Source: Macrotrachela quadricornifera (lineage: Eukaryota; Rotifera; Eurotatoria; Philodinida; Philodinidae). From it: a DNA stretch of 64,000 nucleotides. The translations under genes and the position numbers were made by a program. Below the pieces are notes generated by a model. It was not told where the DNA came from and did no database searches. It saw only the letters and a list, made by a program, of their open reading frames with translations. This document shows positions 13,571 through 26,125 of the stretch, one piece after another. The stretch lies in NCBI GenBank assembly GCA_022393335.1, contig JAJEKB010020044.1, positions 82,284 through 146,283 of the forward strand, given 5' to 3'. Numbering within the stretch: the stretch's first letter is position 1; each line of letters begins with the position of its first letter.

Positions 13571-14650
13571 ATGACAAATATCAATTACGAATATATTAAC
13601 GAATCATCTATTGATGAAATTTATAAATGTTCAATATGTAATAAACCATTTGAACAACCAGTAACAACACCATGTGATCATAATTATTGTCATAAATGTA
13701 TTGAATATAAATTAAAACAAGGTTGTTTATCATGTCCAGTATGTCATGAAACTTTATCAGAAGATAGTTTAATTCCAATAACTACTCGTTTAGTATTAAA
13801 TGTTCTCGATAAACTATCTATTAAATGTACTCAATGTGGACAAAATGATATTCAACGTGGAAATTTTCTTGATCATATAAAAAGATTTTGTCCAAAAACT
13901 AATGTTATCTGTTCAGAATCAGATATTAAATGTCCTTGGTCAGGTACACGTGATCAACTTAGTGATCATCTTTTAATATGTAATTATAAACCTTTACGAT
14001 CTGTACTTAGTCAACTTATTAATATGAATCAACAATTTGAAGAACAAGTTCAAAATCTTACAAATCATGTACAAATATTACAAGATGCAGGTAAATTATA
14101 AATAAACATCGATATTTATATAGTTAATATATATATATATATAGTTTATAATCCAACAAGTCATTTAATAACATTTGATAAACTTATTAGAATTGAAAAT
14201 AAAATTGATTCTGGTTTAATAAATGAATTCTATGAAGGTTTAAAATGGATTAATGTTTGGTATATGCATGAACAATGGGTTAAAACAAATCATCCAGTTA
14301 GTGGATGGAAAAATGCTTATACTAATGATCATAAATGTATTGTTTTTAATGGTAAAGGAAATTCTATGAAAATATGTTCAAAAAATAAAACAATTGAAAC
14401 ATTTTCATTAATATCATTTGAAGCAACATCAGCATGGCATGATAATCTTCAAATAAATATTATTGGAAAACGATTTAAACAAGAAATATATTCAACAATA
14501 ATTAATCTTCAATTTAATTATTCAAAAATATTTCAATTTAATTGGAAAAATATTGATCAAATTAAATTTATTCCTATTCAAGGAGTACGACATACAGGAA
14601 TTGAATATGATGAAAAATATTTTGGTTTAACATGGATACTTTTAGGTTAA
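13571..14650 (+). CDS. RING-type E3 ligase-like protein with C-terminal beta-sandwich domain
   Basis: Two exons, 13571-14090 and 14145-14650, joined across a 54-nt intron in phase 1, give 341 residues. A C3HC4 RING lies at about residues 19-59 (CSIC...CDHNYCHKC...CPVC), so ubiquitin-ligase activity is likely by family. Next come Cys/His-rich TRAF-type zinc-finger-like segments (about 85-135, with CTQCG, CPKTNVIC and KCPWSGTRDQLSDHLLIC) and a short coiled coil (QLINMNQQFEEQVQNLTNHVQ). Instead of a TRAF/MATH domain, the C-terminal half has the pattern FEATSAWHDNLQINIIGK...FNWKNIDQIKFIP...GLTWILLG. That resembles the galactose-binding-like beta-sandwich domains of PEP-CTERM proteins and some fungal proteins; this is inference from pattern only. 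The first in-frame ATG at 13571 was chosen because it directly precedes the RING. An AATAAA lies shortly after the stop. The gene looks intact. Confidence 0.8.
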
Positions 14651-14808
14651 TTTTGTTATTTAAATTTTAAAAATATAATAAATCAAAGCTTTATTTGCTT
14701 GTTTATGTATTTTTTACACTTTTTAGTAGATAATTACGAGATCTATGGGTTTTTTTTTTATCAATGCATGATACCTTCTGTGTATGTAACTAAGATTTTA
14801 GTTATTTA

Positions 14809-16528
14809 AGAGAACATTTGTGAGACCATCGAGCATCATGCTATATATCGAAGCATTCATCATTATCTAAAAGTTTTTAATCCAAATTTTTAGTGCATTT
14901 GGTTGAGCTGCTGAAAAGTTAGCTCAATTTTACTGTTGAATATGCATAATTATATTAGAAAAAATCTTTCGTATAAAGTGGAGACTTTTTCGATTACATT
15001 AAATCAATGAAAATTCAAAAGATCTCACGTTAAATTTCACATATGTTGTATAGTTTTTTTTCTCCTCTACAAAATGATTTAAAAAAATTTCCCATTGAGG
15101 GAAATAATGGCTAACAATATTGACCAACTAGACAGCATTTGTAAGAAGAAAAGATTGTTATTTTTTCTTTCTAATAAAAATGGACATTTGAGTTGATTAG
15201 GAAGTATCAACAGTATTTTTCATATAGATACAACATACAGAGTGTTCCATAAATTTCCTAGGAAAGTAAATTTTCAAAACTCTTATTTAATTGCTTACTT
15301 TTTATTTTCAAAAAGTAGTAAAATTCTCTGAAGTACTTTTCGCGGCAGCATCGAAGCTTGCTTGTTTTGAATACTGTTTATTTTGAAATAAACAGCACAA
15401 TTAAGTTAAGCTTTACATTGCATCTTCTGGTATATTTTATTTCCTCTTAATGAAATGTTTATAAGGATCACAATATGAAATGCAAAGTTCTCTCATCTAT
15501 AATAAATCGTTCATTATGTAGCATGTGGAAAATAGTATGGCAGCAACAAAAAAGAAATGTTGAACAAGAACAAAAATTTGTAAGTCTGAAATTTTGTCGA
15601 TAATCCTAAATATGTCTAAACATGGTAACGGGATACTTGAAATCAAACTGAGCCTTTCGGAAGAAGTGGACGAAAAAACTTTTGTAGTGCCGATGTAAAA
15701 ATCGTCCTTTCTTGAACGGTTGATTTGAAAACTTGACTATCAGAAAAAGACATACGAAGTTAACTTTTACCCACTAGGGCCCTTCCCCCCCCCCTCCCCA
15801 CTTTTTTTCTTTCGGCACATCCCTACGTCAAAGATATAAGTAGTCGAAAATTTTTTCTCGTTTATTGGGAAAATTATCTTTGCTAGTCTATCCAAAAAGA
15901 AGTTCTAATTTCTTCTAAATCAATATTTTATCCATGAGCTCTATCGAAAAATATTCAAGCCCGTTTTCCTAAAAGGTATTTAGTTCATTATTGATTCTGT
16001 TAGTCATTTTTCGCATCATTTAAAGGTTTTTTTTTATATTTTTTTTCATTTTGTCGAGCAGACAAAGTTCCATAATGTATGTAAAATTCAGTGTGAGCAT
16101 TTTCGAAACGAATGAATAACGAATAATTTATTAAAAAACTGACACATTTTTCGACTAAAAAGAATCATGAATCGTAGATAGTGTTTAACAAATAACTTTC
16201 GATCAGCACGTTGAAGTATAATTTGTAAATAGCTGATTTTGTCCAGCGTTCGATGCTCCATCTTCTAGTATACTATACTAATCATTTGTTTAATTTATTG
16301 CGATTTAAAAGTAACTCAATTTTTTCGACAAGATTTTTGACAGTATTTTACAAATGACCTTGGCAACGGTGAAAAGTTGGATTAAAATAACTTCTCATCA
16401 GCACAACTGAATTAGCTAAAACATTTGGATTTAAAGGTTTCGATAATGCTGAACAAGATGATAGCATCAGATCAAACAAATAAATTTTGACAAATGCTTC
16501 GATATATATGTATAGTACGATGCTTGAT
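14809..16528. mobile_element. Non-autonomous DNA transposon, copy 1
   Basis: The left end (GTGAGACCATCGAGCATCAT at 14820, preceded by AGAACATTT) is the reverse complement of the right end of a second copy at 30648-31358. The inverted similarity continues through TTGAGCTGCTGAAAAGTTAG near 14906. The body from about 15825 to 16528 matches that second copy base for base over most of its length. The right terminus is cut off at GCTTGAT, where a hAT-like element begins. The middle (15240-15800) holds unrelated sequence, including a C-rich tract at 15786-15799, and may be a nested insertion starting with CAGAGTGTTCC. No transposase frame survives. Confidence 0.65.
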
Positions 16529-17617
16529 CAGTGCTGCCACCTTTTGAAGTTCGAAAAATAGAAAATCATTTATAAAAAGCAGACAATGCCAGAAAACTTA
16601 TCAGCAAGAAGCAGAAAGTATATTTGTGATATGAAACTATTTTCAAAATTTGTTTCAGTGTACTAATCAAGAATTGTTATACTGTGGTGTGATCTTTGTT
16701 ATGTTGAATCAAGAAATGCTGTTAGTTAACAAATAAATAGAATTATTGAACAGATTTTCTTCTGATAGTATATTTTTCTTTGCCTTAATAGCTTTTGCCA
16801 AACTCTCATTACCTAATAAATATTTATCTATATCAATACATGATAAGAGAAATTTGAACTAGCTCTTGATTACATGATAGCATTTAACTGTTAATTTGTT
16901 TGTGAGCGTTTATGTGACTATTAATATCAGCTTTTTCTCAGCCATGTACGAAAAACTCTTGATTATCAGCAATAAATGTTGCTTGAAATCGATCAAATTT
17001 ATATCCTTTTAAAGATCACTGATATTAGACGATTTTTAGCTATTCTCTGTTGAGCCCGTCTTTTATTGATTTCTTTTTTCTGCTTTAATTCCTGCTCATA
17101 TAAGTGGTTGTTCAGGAACTACTAATACTTGGGTATCAGCTTCTTCGCTGTAGTCGCACTGTCATTATTATCTATGTCTAAGTTTTTCCTATCTCTGTAT
17201 TATTATTAATTAATATAATTACTTATATTCATCAAATGAACAAACAAAAGAATGTGTACATTGATTTCTATGAATTGGATGCCTAATATAAAATACGATA
17301 GAAAGAAGACCAGATAGAGAAAGAATGGATTAAAAAGCAATAGTACACATTAGTAGTTGTTTGTAGCCAATAGAAAATAAAAATTATCAGTGCAAAATTG
17401 AGAATAAAACAACAACAGTAGTAACTATTTATAAGGAGTTTTCAATAATAATTATGAGAAAAAGTTTTTTGAGCTGAAAAAATGTTGCTGAAAAATAAAT
17501 AGGACAGTGCTAGAAAAAAGCAGAAAATTCTTCAAAAAACAGAAACGACAGAAAAAAGCATAAAAAACTTCAAAAAGCAGAATTTTTCTGCTAAAAGCAG
17601 AAGAGGTGGCAGGCCTG
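16529..17617. mobile_element. hAT-like non-autonomous element
   Basis: The element starts CAGTGCTGCCACCTTTTG at 16529 and ends with the inverted AGGTGGCAGGCCTG at 17617. Several GCAG/CTGC subterminal motifs sit near both ends, as hAT elements often have. The flanking 8-mers do not match, so one end may be rearranged; the left flank is the broken terminus of another transposon and the right flank is the first retained exon of an orphan gene. No long open frame is present. Confidence 0.55.
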
Positions 17618-18232
17618 GTATCATCTGAAGAAATTTTACCAGATGAAAATAATTTAATAGAATCAAAAGTAAAATCAATGAATAAAATACGTCAAAATAA
17701 TTCTCGACGACTTTCTCTTGTGAAATTTGAATTACCAAGTATAAATTCGAATGGAACAAAAAGTGAAAAAAAAATCTTATTTTGTTTTTGAGAATGTTTT
17801 TTTTTTAATTTTATTTATAAAGATGAACAAAAATTATCAATACCATCTACTAGTCCTAATCTTATACAAAAATTACTTTTCCGACAATTTAGTCCAAAAA
17901 CTCGACCTTATTCAATGGGAATATCTGTAAAGAATTTTGTTTTTATATTATTTATTTATTTCTTTTATTTATTTGTTTTCAGTGTGATGATAATGTATCA
18001 TCAGCAACAGTACAAAATGAAACACTTACGTAAGTAAAAAAAAAACATTTTTTTTTATCAAATGTCAAAATATAGAAAAAAAAGTAATCTTAAATTAATT
18101 TCTCATCTATTGAATAGTTCCAAAGCATATGATTTACATGCGGTGATAGTAAAACGAAATAATAATTATGTTAAATTTACTTTGTCTATCGAAGACGTTA
18201 GTCAAAGTCGAAACGTTATATTAAAACAATAA
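17618..18232 (+). pseudogene. Orphan 3' exons of an unrecognised gene, 5' end replaced by transposons
   Basis: Four splice-consistent coding pieces remain: up to 17762, 17823-17926, 17983-18029 and 18118-18232. The junctions are GT/AG and the phases agree (1, 0, 2). Together they encode roughly 115 residues with a basic Ser-containing patch (RQNNSRRLSLVKFELP, a PKA-like RRLS site), a segment LIQKLLFRQFSPKTRP, and a C-terminus VKFTLSIEDVSQ. I do not recognise the family. The frame runs upstream directly into the terminal repeat of the hAT-like element, and no earlier exon of this gene was found upstream. Either the gene was truncated by transposition or an unseen promoter exonised the transposon end (a CAG acceptor lies at 17598-17600). 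Confidence 0.55.
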
Positions 18233-19509
18233 ATTAAATAAAAAGGAGGATCGATTTACAAATTTTCTTAAAAATTAATAACCTTACTAAGCAGAAACCA
18301 ATTTATTTACATTGCAAATCGCATGAAACATATCAAAGAAAGATATGTTGTATGCTGCATTACTATGTTGATAAAATGATTTATTTTAAATTTCGTTGAT
18401 TTTGTGTTTTTATTACTTAGTATAACATATCTTTGTAGAAAAATGAGATATAATGGAAACTGATGGTTTGGATCGATCTAAAGTTCTTCATAATAATTAT
18501 TTGATATTCGATCAAAAAATGCTGATTAATCCATTCACTGAATCTCTGTTCGATATACTTGAAATCAATTCAATATCAATTGATTGTCTTTTATCGGTGA
18601 ATATTTAAAACGATTTATGGAGAATTTGAACAAAGATGACCAGGTTTGCTTTTATTTGAATCACTAATGAGTTAAATATTTTAAGTTTAACAAATTTAAC
18701 TAATAAAAAACGAAAAACTATTCAAATTTATTTATTTGATCTCTTTATAAATAAAAAAGGTTTAATATTTCATAGTTGAATCAAAATTATTAACATTTTG
18801 TGAATAAGAACATAATAATTTCAAACATATCGGAAAAAGAAAATATTTCAAAAGAATATATCTTTTGATACTTTTATTAAATAAATATGAAGGTTTACAT
18901 ATTCATCAACGTTCCAAATGAAATTTTTAACTTATTTCCTATTTCAACTAAACATTTTTTCCGTGGATTTAATTATAGATATTTTCCCTTAATATTTAAA
19001 TAAAATTCAAAAAAGAAAACTAAGAATTTACTATGGAAAACTAATTCGTTAGAAATGAGGATGATTGAAGGTGTGGAGATAAAAGAAGTATTTTCACTGA
19101 TATCTAACTAAACAATAAGCAAATCAGTGAATTAGCACTATGCAATTGACTTATATAGTAAGATAAAATATATCATGAAACAATTTATAGATCTGTTCAA
19201 GTTGTCGAAGCACTTTCATTTTTGTGATTTTCTCTCTACTGCTCACAATGATTCAACCAATTGGCATTATTGAAATACTTTGATTTGTAAAAATGACAAA
19301 ATTTAGTTAACTAATGATGCAGTAACAATAGACTCAATGCATTTTAGAAATTGCTTAAGAAATAGAAAAGAAAATTCAATAAATGTCTTTTCTTTTTAAG
19401 CATTTTATTTGATTTCTAGTTAAAAGAAACATAAACCAAATGATCTATATGCAAATTGTCTCAGCGAATAAACATATTTTGGATTAGAAATCGCCACTTT
19501 TTAATAATA
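18233..19509. other. Intergenic region between convergent genes
   Basis: A 50-codon open frame starting at ATG 18452 (METDGLDRSKVL...) looks more protein-like than its surroundings and then runs into stops; it may be a gene remnant of unknown family. The rest is AT-rich with nothing recognisable. Confidence 0.35.
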
Positions 19510-22500
19510 TCAAAACCAAATATGTACTTCATCATTTATATAAAATTGAAAATGCATATTGTAATCATGAAATATTTGTTCATGAATAGCTGCAATGAAT
19601 TTGTCTCTGAATATGACTTTTTGTTCCATTTCAGTTCGATAATCAGAATGTTTGTTTAATACTAAGTGTATCAATTGATCAAACTGATGACCAATGTTCA
19701 AAATAACTTCAATAAGATTTTCATTTTGCTTCATAACTGCCTCACTTGTTTCAAGTATATATAGATGAGGCACTATTTCATTTAATCGATGAATATCAAA
19801 ATAACATTTAGGATTCTCATAAAATCCATTTAATAAGAGATGCACATGTTTTAGATTTAAGAAATTTCGTGAACAGTGACGAAAATCTCTCCATGCTACT
19901 ACAAGAGAAGAAATATTTGGTGATACATCAAGAACTCGCTCGATCATGGCGATGCGTTCAGATTTCTTAATTAAATTTGATTTGATGTTGAATCTAATAG
20001 ATCGTATGTGATTAAGTGATAAGTTCCAATGTGAATCACTTTTTGACATGACTGATGTGTTTGTCTAAAAGATACAAATATGTGATAATAATGTTTACAG
20101 TATTTAATGACTGCTATTCGTATCATAAGAATACTAATCTTTTGAAAACTTAAATTTGATACAACCGAATCGTTACAGAAACATAACAAAACATGTAGCG
20201 TGATATACGGAACAAATTAAATTTACATTTAATATCATAAATATTTTAAAGTTAGAATTTTGTCTTTTATATTTGAGATATAAACTGATTCATCTTCGAT
20301 ATTCAAACAATGGTTTACCGTCTTGGTCAGTGACGGAGCCAGGATTTTGGGCTAGGGGGGGCTCAGCCCCCAAATTTTTTGGCTCACCGGAAGTGATATG
20401 AAAATCAAATTTTTGCATCCTGTGCGGAGGAATTTTTTGTCAATTCTTCGCGGCATATCATTTGTCCTCTAGGTATGCGGCTTCGATAAATAAGGAAAGA
20501 ATAAGTCGATAAACCGGTTGGTTCTGCCGCCGAAGGCGGCAAAAAATTTTCGCGTATGTCAGTTGTAGCTGGCTATGCCAAAAAAAGTCTACATACTCTC
20601 CGGTAGGTAGAGGCCTGCAGGTTAAGCAATTTTGACAACCTGTAACCTGCCCTTCTCAGATTTTCTTGACCTGCAACCTGTCCTGCTCTGCCCTGTAAAA
20701 ATTTTCGTAACCTGTGACCTGCCCTGCCCTGTTTGACATTATAAGGATTCATATCAAATTTTCTACAATTGCACTTTAGCAGTAAATTATCCATTTACAA
20801 CTTGTAGACAGTACCTCTTTTTTTTATTTCATATTTTTTTTGAATCTGAAATGAATGATACTTCAAAAGCAGAAAAATCTAGATGATATTAATGGCAATA
20901 ATTAGAAGAATAAATAGTAATATTAATAACGTTAATAAACAGAATATATGATAATGTTAATAATGATGATAAAAAGATTAGTATAATCTTAATGGTGATA
21001 TTTAAAAGATAAATTTATAATGTTAATAATGGTTCATAAGCGAGTAGATGATGATGTTCATGATAACAATAGAAGAAAATACGATAAAATTCAAATTTAG
21101 AAAACTTAATATAAATATCAGTATATATATATATATATGAAGAATAAATTAGCGATATTTCCATTGTTATTGAATATCTATGCGATCAGTTTAAATTGAT
21201 TTTCAGTTTACTTCTATTCTTTTTCTTTCTGTATTATTTTAAAAAAAGATGTTAATAATATTGAATGTGCAAAATTTGTTACAGGTTAACAGGTTACGAC
21301 ACCCGTACCCTGCAACCTGCCCTGTCAAAATTTTCGTAACCTGGCCCTGCCCTGCCCTGGCCGGGCAGGGCAGGGCAGGACAGGTTAGCTTACCCTGCAG
21401 GGCTCTAGTGACCATATTCGACCAAAAAGAGATGAATGTGTTAGGATATTCGATTCTAAAGACAAGCTAGTACAAATCGACCAAAGCAAAACATTAAAGC
21501 CTTGCTGTGCCCCAGCTAAACATAATTTTTTTACCAAAAACAAATACTTTTCAAAAATTTCGCTAGGGGGGGCTCCGCCCCCCCCCCCCCCCCCCCCTAG
21601 CTCCGCCACTGCTCTTGGTGCCAAGAAACCTATATATCAGTCGAAATCGATCATATATAGATATAGATATTTCCTGTCGCCAAGGTGTTACAATAAGCCT
21701 TGTTCGCAAAAGGAAATCAAAATATGATTTATGTCATAAACTTTCTTGTATGACACTTAGACGCCTATAAAGTGTAATTGAAAAATTTTCAAATGAATTA
21801 ATTTACAAACTAAATTCTAAAAGTAACAAAATCTTCACCAATCTCAAACAATGAATTCAATCGTTGCAGAACTTGTCAAAAATCAAGTGAACTAAATACC
21901 ATTGTCAGGCAGTTAAGTTTTACATTAAAATCTCTAACATATTTATAAATTCGAATTAACTCACTATTTATAGTTAAGATTGAATTTGACAATAGTTATT
22001 AATAAAAGAAAAGGTTCAAAGTTTTTATATTATTGTGATTTTCTTCATGTTATCAATTTGTTTATTCTATCACATAAAGTAAACATCTAATTTACGAATT
22101 AACAACATTCCAATACGAGATTTATTTTTTTTTAAATAACCTATTCTAATTTGTCTCGAACTTTGCATATGTATTTCTATATGAAATCAATAAGTAAATA
22201 TTTGATATTGACACAAAATTTGTCTCATTATTTCCTTAAGTTTAGAGAAAGAAACTTATTCGTAAATATTCTATGAAGTACTACAAATCTAATTCGAGAC
22301 TAAGTAGTTTTATTTAATTTATCCTTTTTTTGACTTACTCGTTCATTTAAATATGTTATGTGAAGTTCATTAACATGACCACTTGCAATTACTTGTAGAG
22401 TTTTGTTAAATTGCTCTGTCTCATAGTTTTGATCGCACATCCATTGAACCAATCGTCGTCGAATTGTACAAATGGGAGCAGATACATGTGTTATGAAACC

Positions 22501-25500
22501 ATAATTACGAAAAGTTCGTTTATGACAATAGAGTACATTAGTTGGACAATTGTGGATAACAAAGAGGTTCCTTAGAATCAAATCTATTCCATCTGGATTA
22601 CGCATATAATACTCATCCATGTAACAATTAATATTATTAAAAGGCCATTGATGATTGCAATTGAATGAACTCATTCTCCACGTATGTTCGATTGATTGAG
22701 GAAAACATAATGAGAAATGCAGAGTTTTCAAAGCAGGTAAATAAGTAGAACTACAAAGTTCTTGAAATCGACTAAGACGATCTAAAGCTGCAAGGAAAAG
22801 AAGTGAAATGAATATTTTTGTTTAAATATCTGTTCAAAGGCATAAACATTCGACTTCACTTGATCAGATTAACAATAAAAATAAAGACACCATATTGAAT
22901 TATTTAACGACAAAAGAATATCTTTCTCTAGAATGCTAGATGCCAAATAATTAATGTTAAAAGACGAAGAATATTTTGTGCAACAGTTTTAGGAAAAACA
23001 CTTTCAAAATAACAGTTCATGTTCCCCTTGTTGAAGAGGAGATTTTCCACAGAGAAGAACGCTTTCTCAATTAAGATTGCAACACTAGTTTCAACTTAGA
23101 AAGTTTTTTAGAATGAAATGTTTATATTTTCACGTGAATTGAAATAAATCCACTAGTTATTATATCATATAGTAACATATTTTATCCTCGTTTTCCACAA
23201 TACACAATAAAAACTGGAGAAACATATTTTGAAATTTTCTTTTAAAACCTACTCTTGATTTCATCATTGGGCGTAGGACAGTGTTTCTATAAATGTATTC
23301 CATTATAGACAACTGAAAGACTTTTCTTCGTTGCAGGTATATCGATACTGCCTAGTATATGGAAAAACAATGTTTTAATTACTCGTCAATGTTAAATAAA
23401 CGTTAGACTTATTAAAGATCATAGTTCTGATTTACAAAGTTTGGAGATCCTGATTGTTTGAACAATGTGATTGATCATATGGCATAAAACTTTTTCACTC
23501 ATAGCAAATTATAAGAAATTGTTTTTTATCTAGAAGAAAATTCAATTCCTGCAGTATTAGAGATCTATCTCAAATAGTATCGCTAAAATATTTGTGCTGA
23601 CAATTATCTTCAGAAAATCTTGCTTATCTTAAGTTCATTCAATAATCTACTAGCGAACACTTTTAGACATCAAGACATCTTGTACTTCTTGATGAATTTT
23701 GACGATGACACAAAAGAAAAGTTAGATGTCTGATATATCGATCAATAGTTAGCAATGCATTGAGATGTATTTGACTCAACTGTGACTGGGCACTAATGAG
23801 ATGGGAGTCGAAATTTGAAAACTAAAATTATGTGCAAGTGAGATCTATTAGTTCATAGAATACACTACGAAAGTTTGAAAGAAAAATAAAGTTTTCTATT
23901 CTTAAAATATAAATTATTCGCATATACTCGATTTTTGAAGACAAATGTTTTCGCCATTTCAACTTTAAATCAATATCTACCATCCAATCAAAAAGTCGCT
24001 AATACGAATCATATATATTTTCATCAATATCAGAATTTCCAGCCTTTTCATTATTATAAATACAAATCACTATAGACTACAGTATGTACGATTATTTTGA
24101 ATTGAAAAAACGTTGCGGTATGTATATGTCGTACCGAAGTAAGTTCAGCATGACATATACACTATAAATAAAACTGATTTATTACAATTGATCATATCAA
24201 AAAATAGATGAAAAAATAACTTACTATCATCATACATATCAATAAGTATCAATTCTTCAAGTAAAGGCATGGTTATTGAACCAATCAACATGATAACATC
24301 ATTCACAGTTATATTGCGTAGAAATAAGTGTTTCAGATGAGCACCATCAGTAGCTGTTTCTCGTAGAGAATCTTTCGAAAGTTGAACATTTGGTACTGAT
24401 ATATTTACATTGGAAGTCAAATTAGTATCCAGATTCTCAATAGTAATATTCAAATATTCAATTGCAGGTAGAGCATTCGGCTCAAATAAAAGTCTTAATT
24501 CACTAGAATGTTGAATACTTAATGTTAATTGAACCGTATTTGACCAAGATAATGCTTGCATATTGTGTAAATCTTTTATCCCATCCAGCTGATAAATATG
24601 ACCTATCGATAAAATCAGTAAAAATAATAACTAAGTAGAAAAAAGATTCTTTTACTTCAATTACTTTCTGTACTTGAGATAAAATAAGAAAAACCTCTGC
24701 AATGAAATAGGTGAAGGATACAACTTATATGAAATTGTATTTTTCAGATCTATGTTTTTCTTTGCAAATTAGAACTATTCAATTGTTTTCGATTTTGACA
24801 ATTTTATTTTCGTATATCCAATTTCGTAGTTTCTATAGAATCCTTTCTTCTCTTTACAATAGTATTGAAATAATAGAAATTCATTAGGAGTTTGATTTTT
24901 TCTTATGCTAAGTTGAATGTACTATTTTGTTTGTGAACTGTTCTTCTAAAATTAATGATATCAGTACTATCATGAATATTAAATGAGAATCATAACGACG
25001 TATTGTATCATATTAAAAGTATCGTTCAATAGAGATATTTTATACGAGCTCATCCGAAAGAAAATATTCAGCATTCGAAAACTCACTTCCACTAAAGTTT
25101 CTCCAACAGACTGAAATTTTACTGAGTAGCAAAATTTTGCACTCACATTACTAAACTTTAAACAAGATTCCTATTTAAAAATAAGACACTTGTATATAAT
25201 ACATAATAACCAATATATTAGAACCAGAGGTGAGCACATGACAAACTTTTTCATCCTGTCTTGCCTGCCGCTTCAATCTACTTGTACTACAGAGCGGACA
25301 AGACAGCAGGACGAGCCACACATCCTGTCAGGTGCGCAGCTCTGATTTCAACAAGATAAATATCAAATTAGTCAATTAGATATACCACAAGATACTCTAA
25401 TTGCGGAATATTCATATTAAAAGTGCTGTTTCAACCTCATGCATTTTTTGCACATGAGTACAACTCAAATCCGAAGATTATTTGAAATCTCTTAATACGA

Positions 25501-26125
25501 CAATTTTATCCTACACGATGACTCTATCTATAATAATACTCTTGATTATTCCAGCTGTTTACTTCGATAATATTTTTAATAACATACCTTGTTCAATTTC
25601 TAATATCATAGTATGAACTGAAATACGATGCTCAACAAGTTTTGAAAGTACCCTTGCATAATTGAATGCAGGTCTTTTGAAGATGAGATGTAAATATTGT
25701 AATGTATTATTAGCAAAAACCAAAGGTATTAATACTGTTTCAATAAGAATATATGAACAATAGTCTACCTCAAACATAACGAGGCGTTTTATTGATGGGA
25801 AGAATACATTGGATTGATCAGTTTCATTAAAAGTTGTTTTCCAATATTTAAGTAATGTATGGGAAGCATATGAATTATTAAATACAACAGTATCTATCAA
25901 ATTGGTAAAACGATTTCTATGATTATGATCACTATTGAACCATAGATGTAGTCGATCATAATGCATTAAATTAACATTAAATGAATGAAGAATCGAAGTA
26001 AGAAGATGTTGAATACGAGCATTATTTAAATAAAGAAAAGCTTGACAAAGATCAAATGAAGATAAATAAGAAAATATAATAAGGAAAAGTTCATTTGGTA
26101 ATGATTCCAACGTACTTTTACTCAT
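19510..26125 (-). CDS. F-box protein of a bdelloid-type F-box/LRR-like family, 4 exons
   Basis: F-box proteins are the substrate-receptor subunits of SCF ubiquitin ligases. Exons are 26125-25588, 24602-24225, 22787-22339 and 20064-19510, all GT/AG with consistent phases (1, 1, 0), giving 639 residues. Residues 5-35 form the F-box (LESLPNELFLIIFSYLSSFD). The rest is Leu-rich: LFEPNALPAIEYLNITIENL and HLKHLFLRNITVNDVI suggest degenerate leucine-rich repeats for binding a target, and HIYQLDGIKDLHNMQALSWS spans the exon 1/2 junction. I recognise this layout from large bdelloid families of unknown substrate. Introns are 985, 1437 and 2274 nt, far longer than the 50-60 nt usual in this window. Intron 1 carries a MITE and intron 3 a hAT-like element. 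All four exons are open, so the gene may still work. The exon 4 acceptor is TTTAG at 20065; the later CAG (20052) would shift the frame. Confidence 0.8.
20328..21611. mobile_element. hAT-like element with 8-bp target-site duplication
   Basis: The element lies inside intron 3 of the F-box gene. Its ends are inverted: CAGTGACGGAGCCAGG at 20328 and CTAGCTCCGCCACTG ending at 21611, each followed inward by a G- or C-rich GGGGGGGCTC block. The flanking 8-mers GTCTTGGT and CTCTTGGT agree at 7 of 8 positions, as expected for a hAT insertion. No transposase is present. It carries another element in its middle (20608-21407). Confidence 0.8.
20608..21407. mobile_element. Nested element with CCTGCCCTG subterminal repeats
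   Basis: The inverted ends TAGAGGCCTGCAGGTTAAGC (20608) and the matching CCTGCAGGGCTCTA (to 21407) enclose about 800 nt. Both ends carry arrays of CCTGCCCTG and AACCTG words, like the subterminal transposase-binding repeats of hAT elements. The interior is AT-rich and non-coding. Flanking 8-mers do not match, so the insertion is old or the termini are slightly misplaced. Confidence 0.65.
25225..25344. mobile_element. Small MITE (about 120 bp)
   Basis: Inverted ends CAGAGGTGAGCACATGACA and, reversed, CAGAGCTGCGCACCTGACAGG bound a 120-bp unit in intron 1 of the F-box gene. The flanking 8-mers ATTAGAAC and ATTTCAAC agree at 6 of 8 positions, consistent with an aged hAT-type target duplication. 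No coding capacity. Confidence 0.65.

Noticed and set aside
21385..21624. Minus-strand frame with a poly-Gly run
   Set aside because: It is the translation of a transposon terminus (C/G-rich terminal repeat), not a protein.
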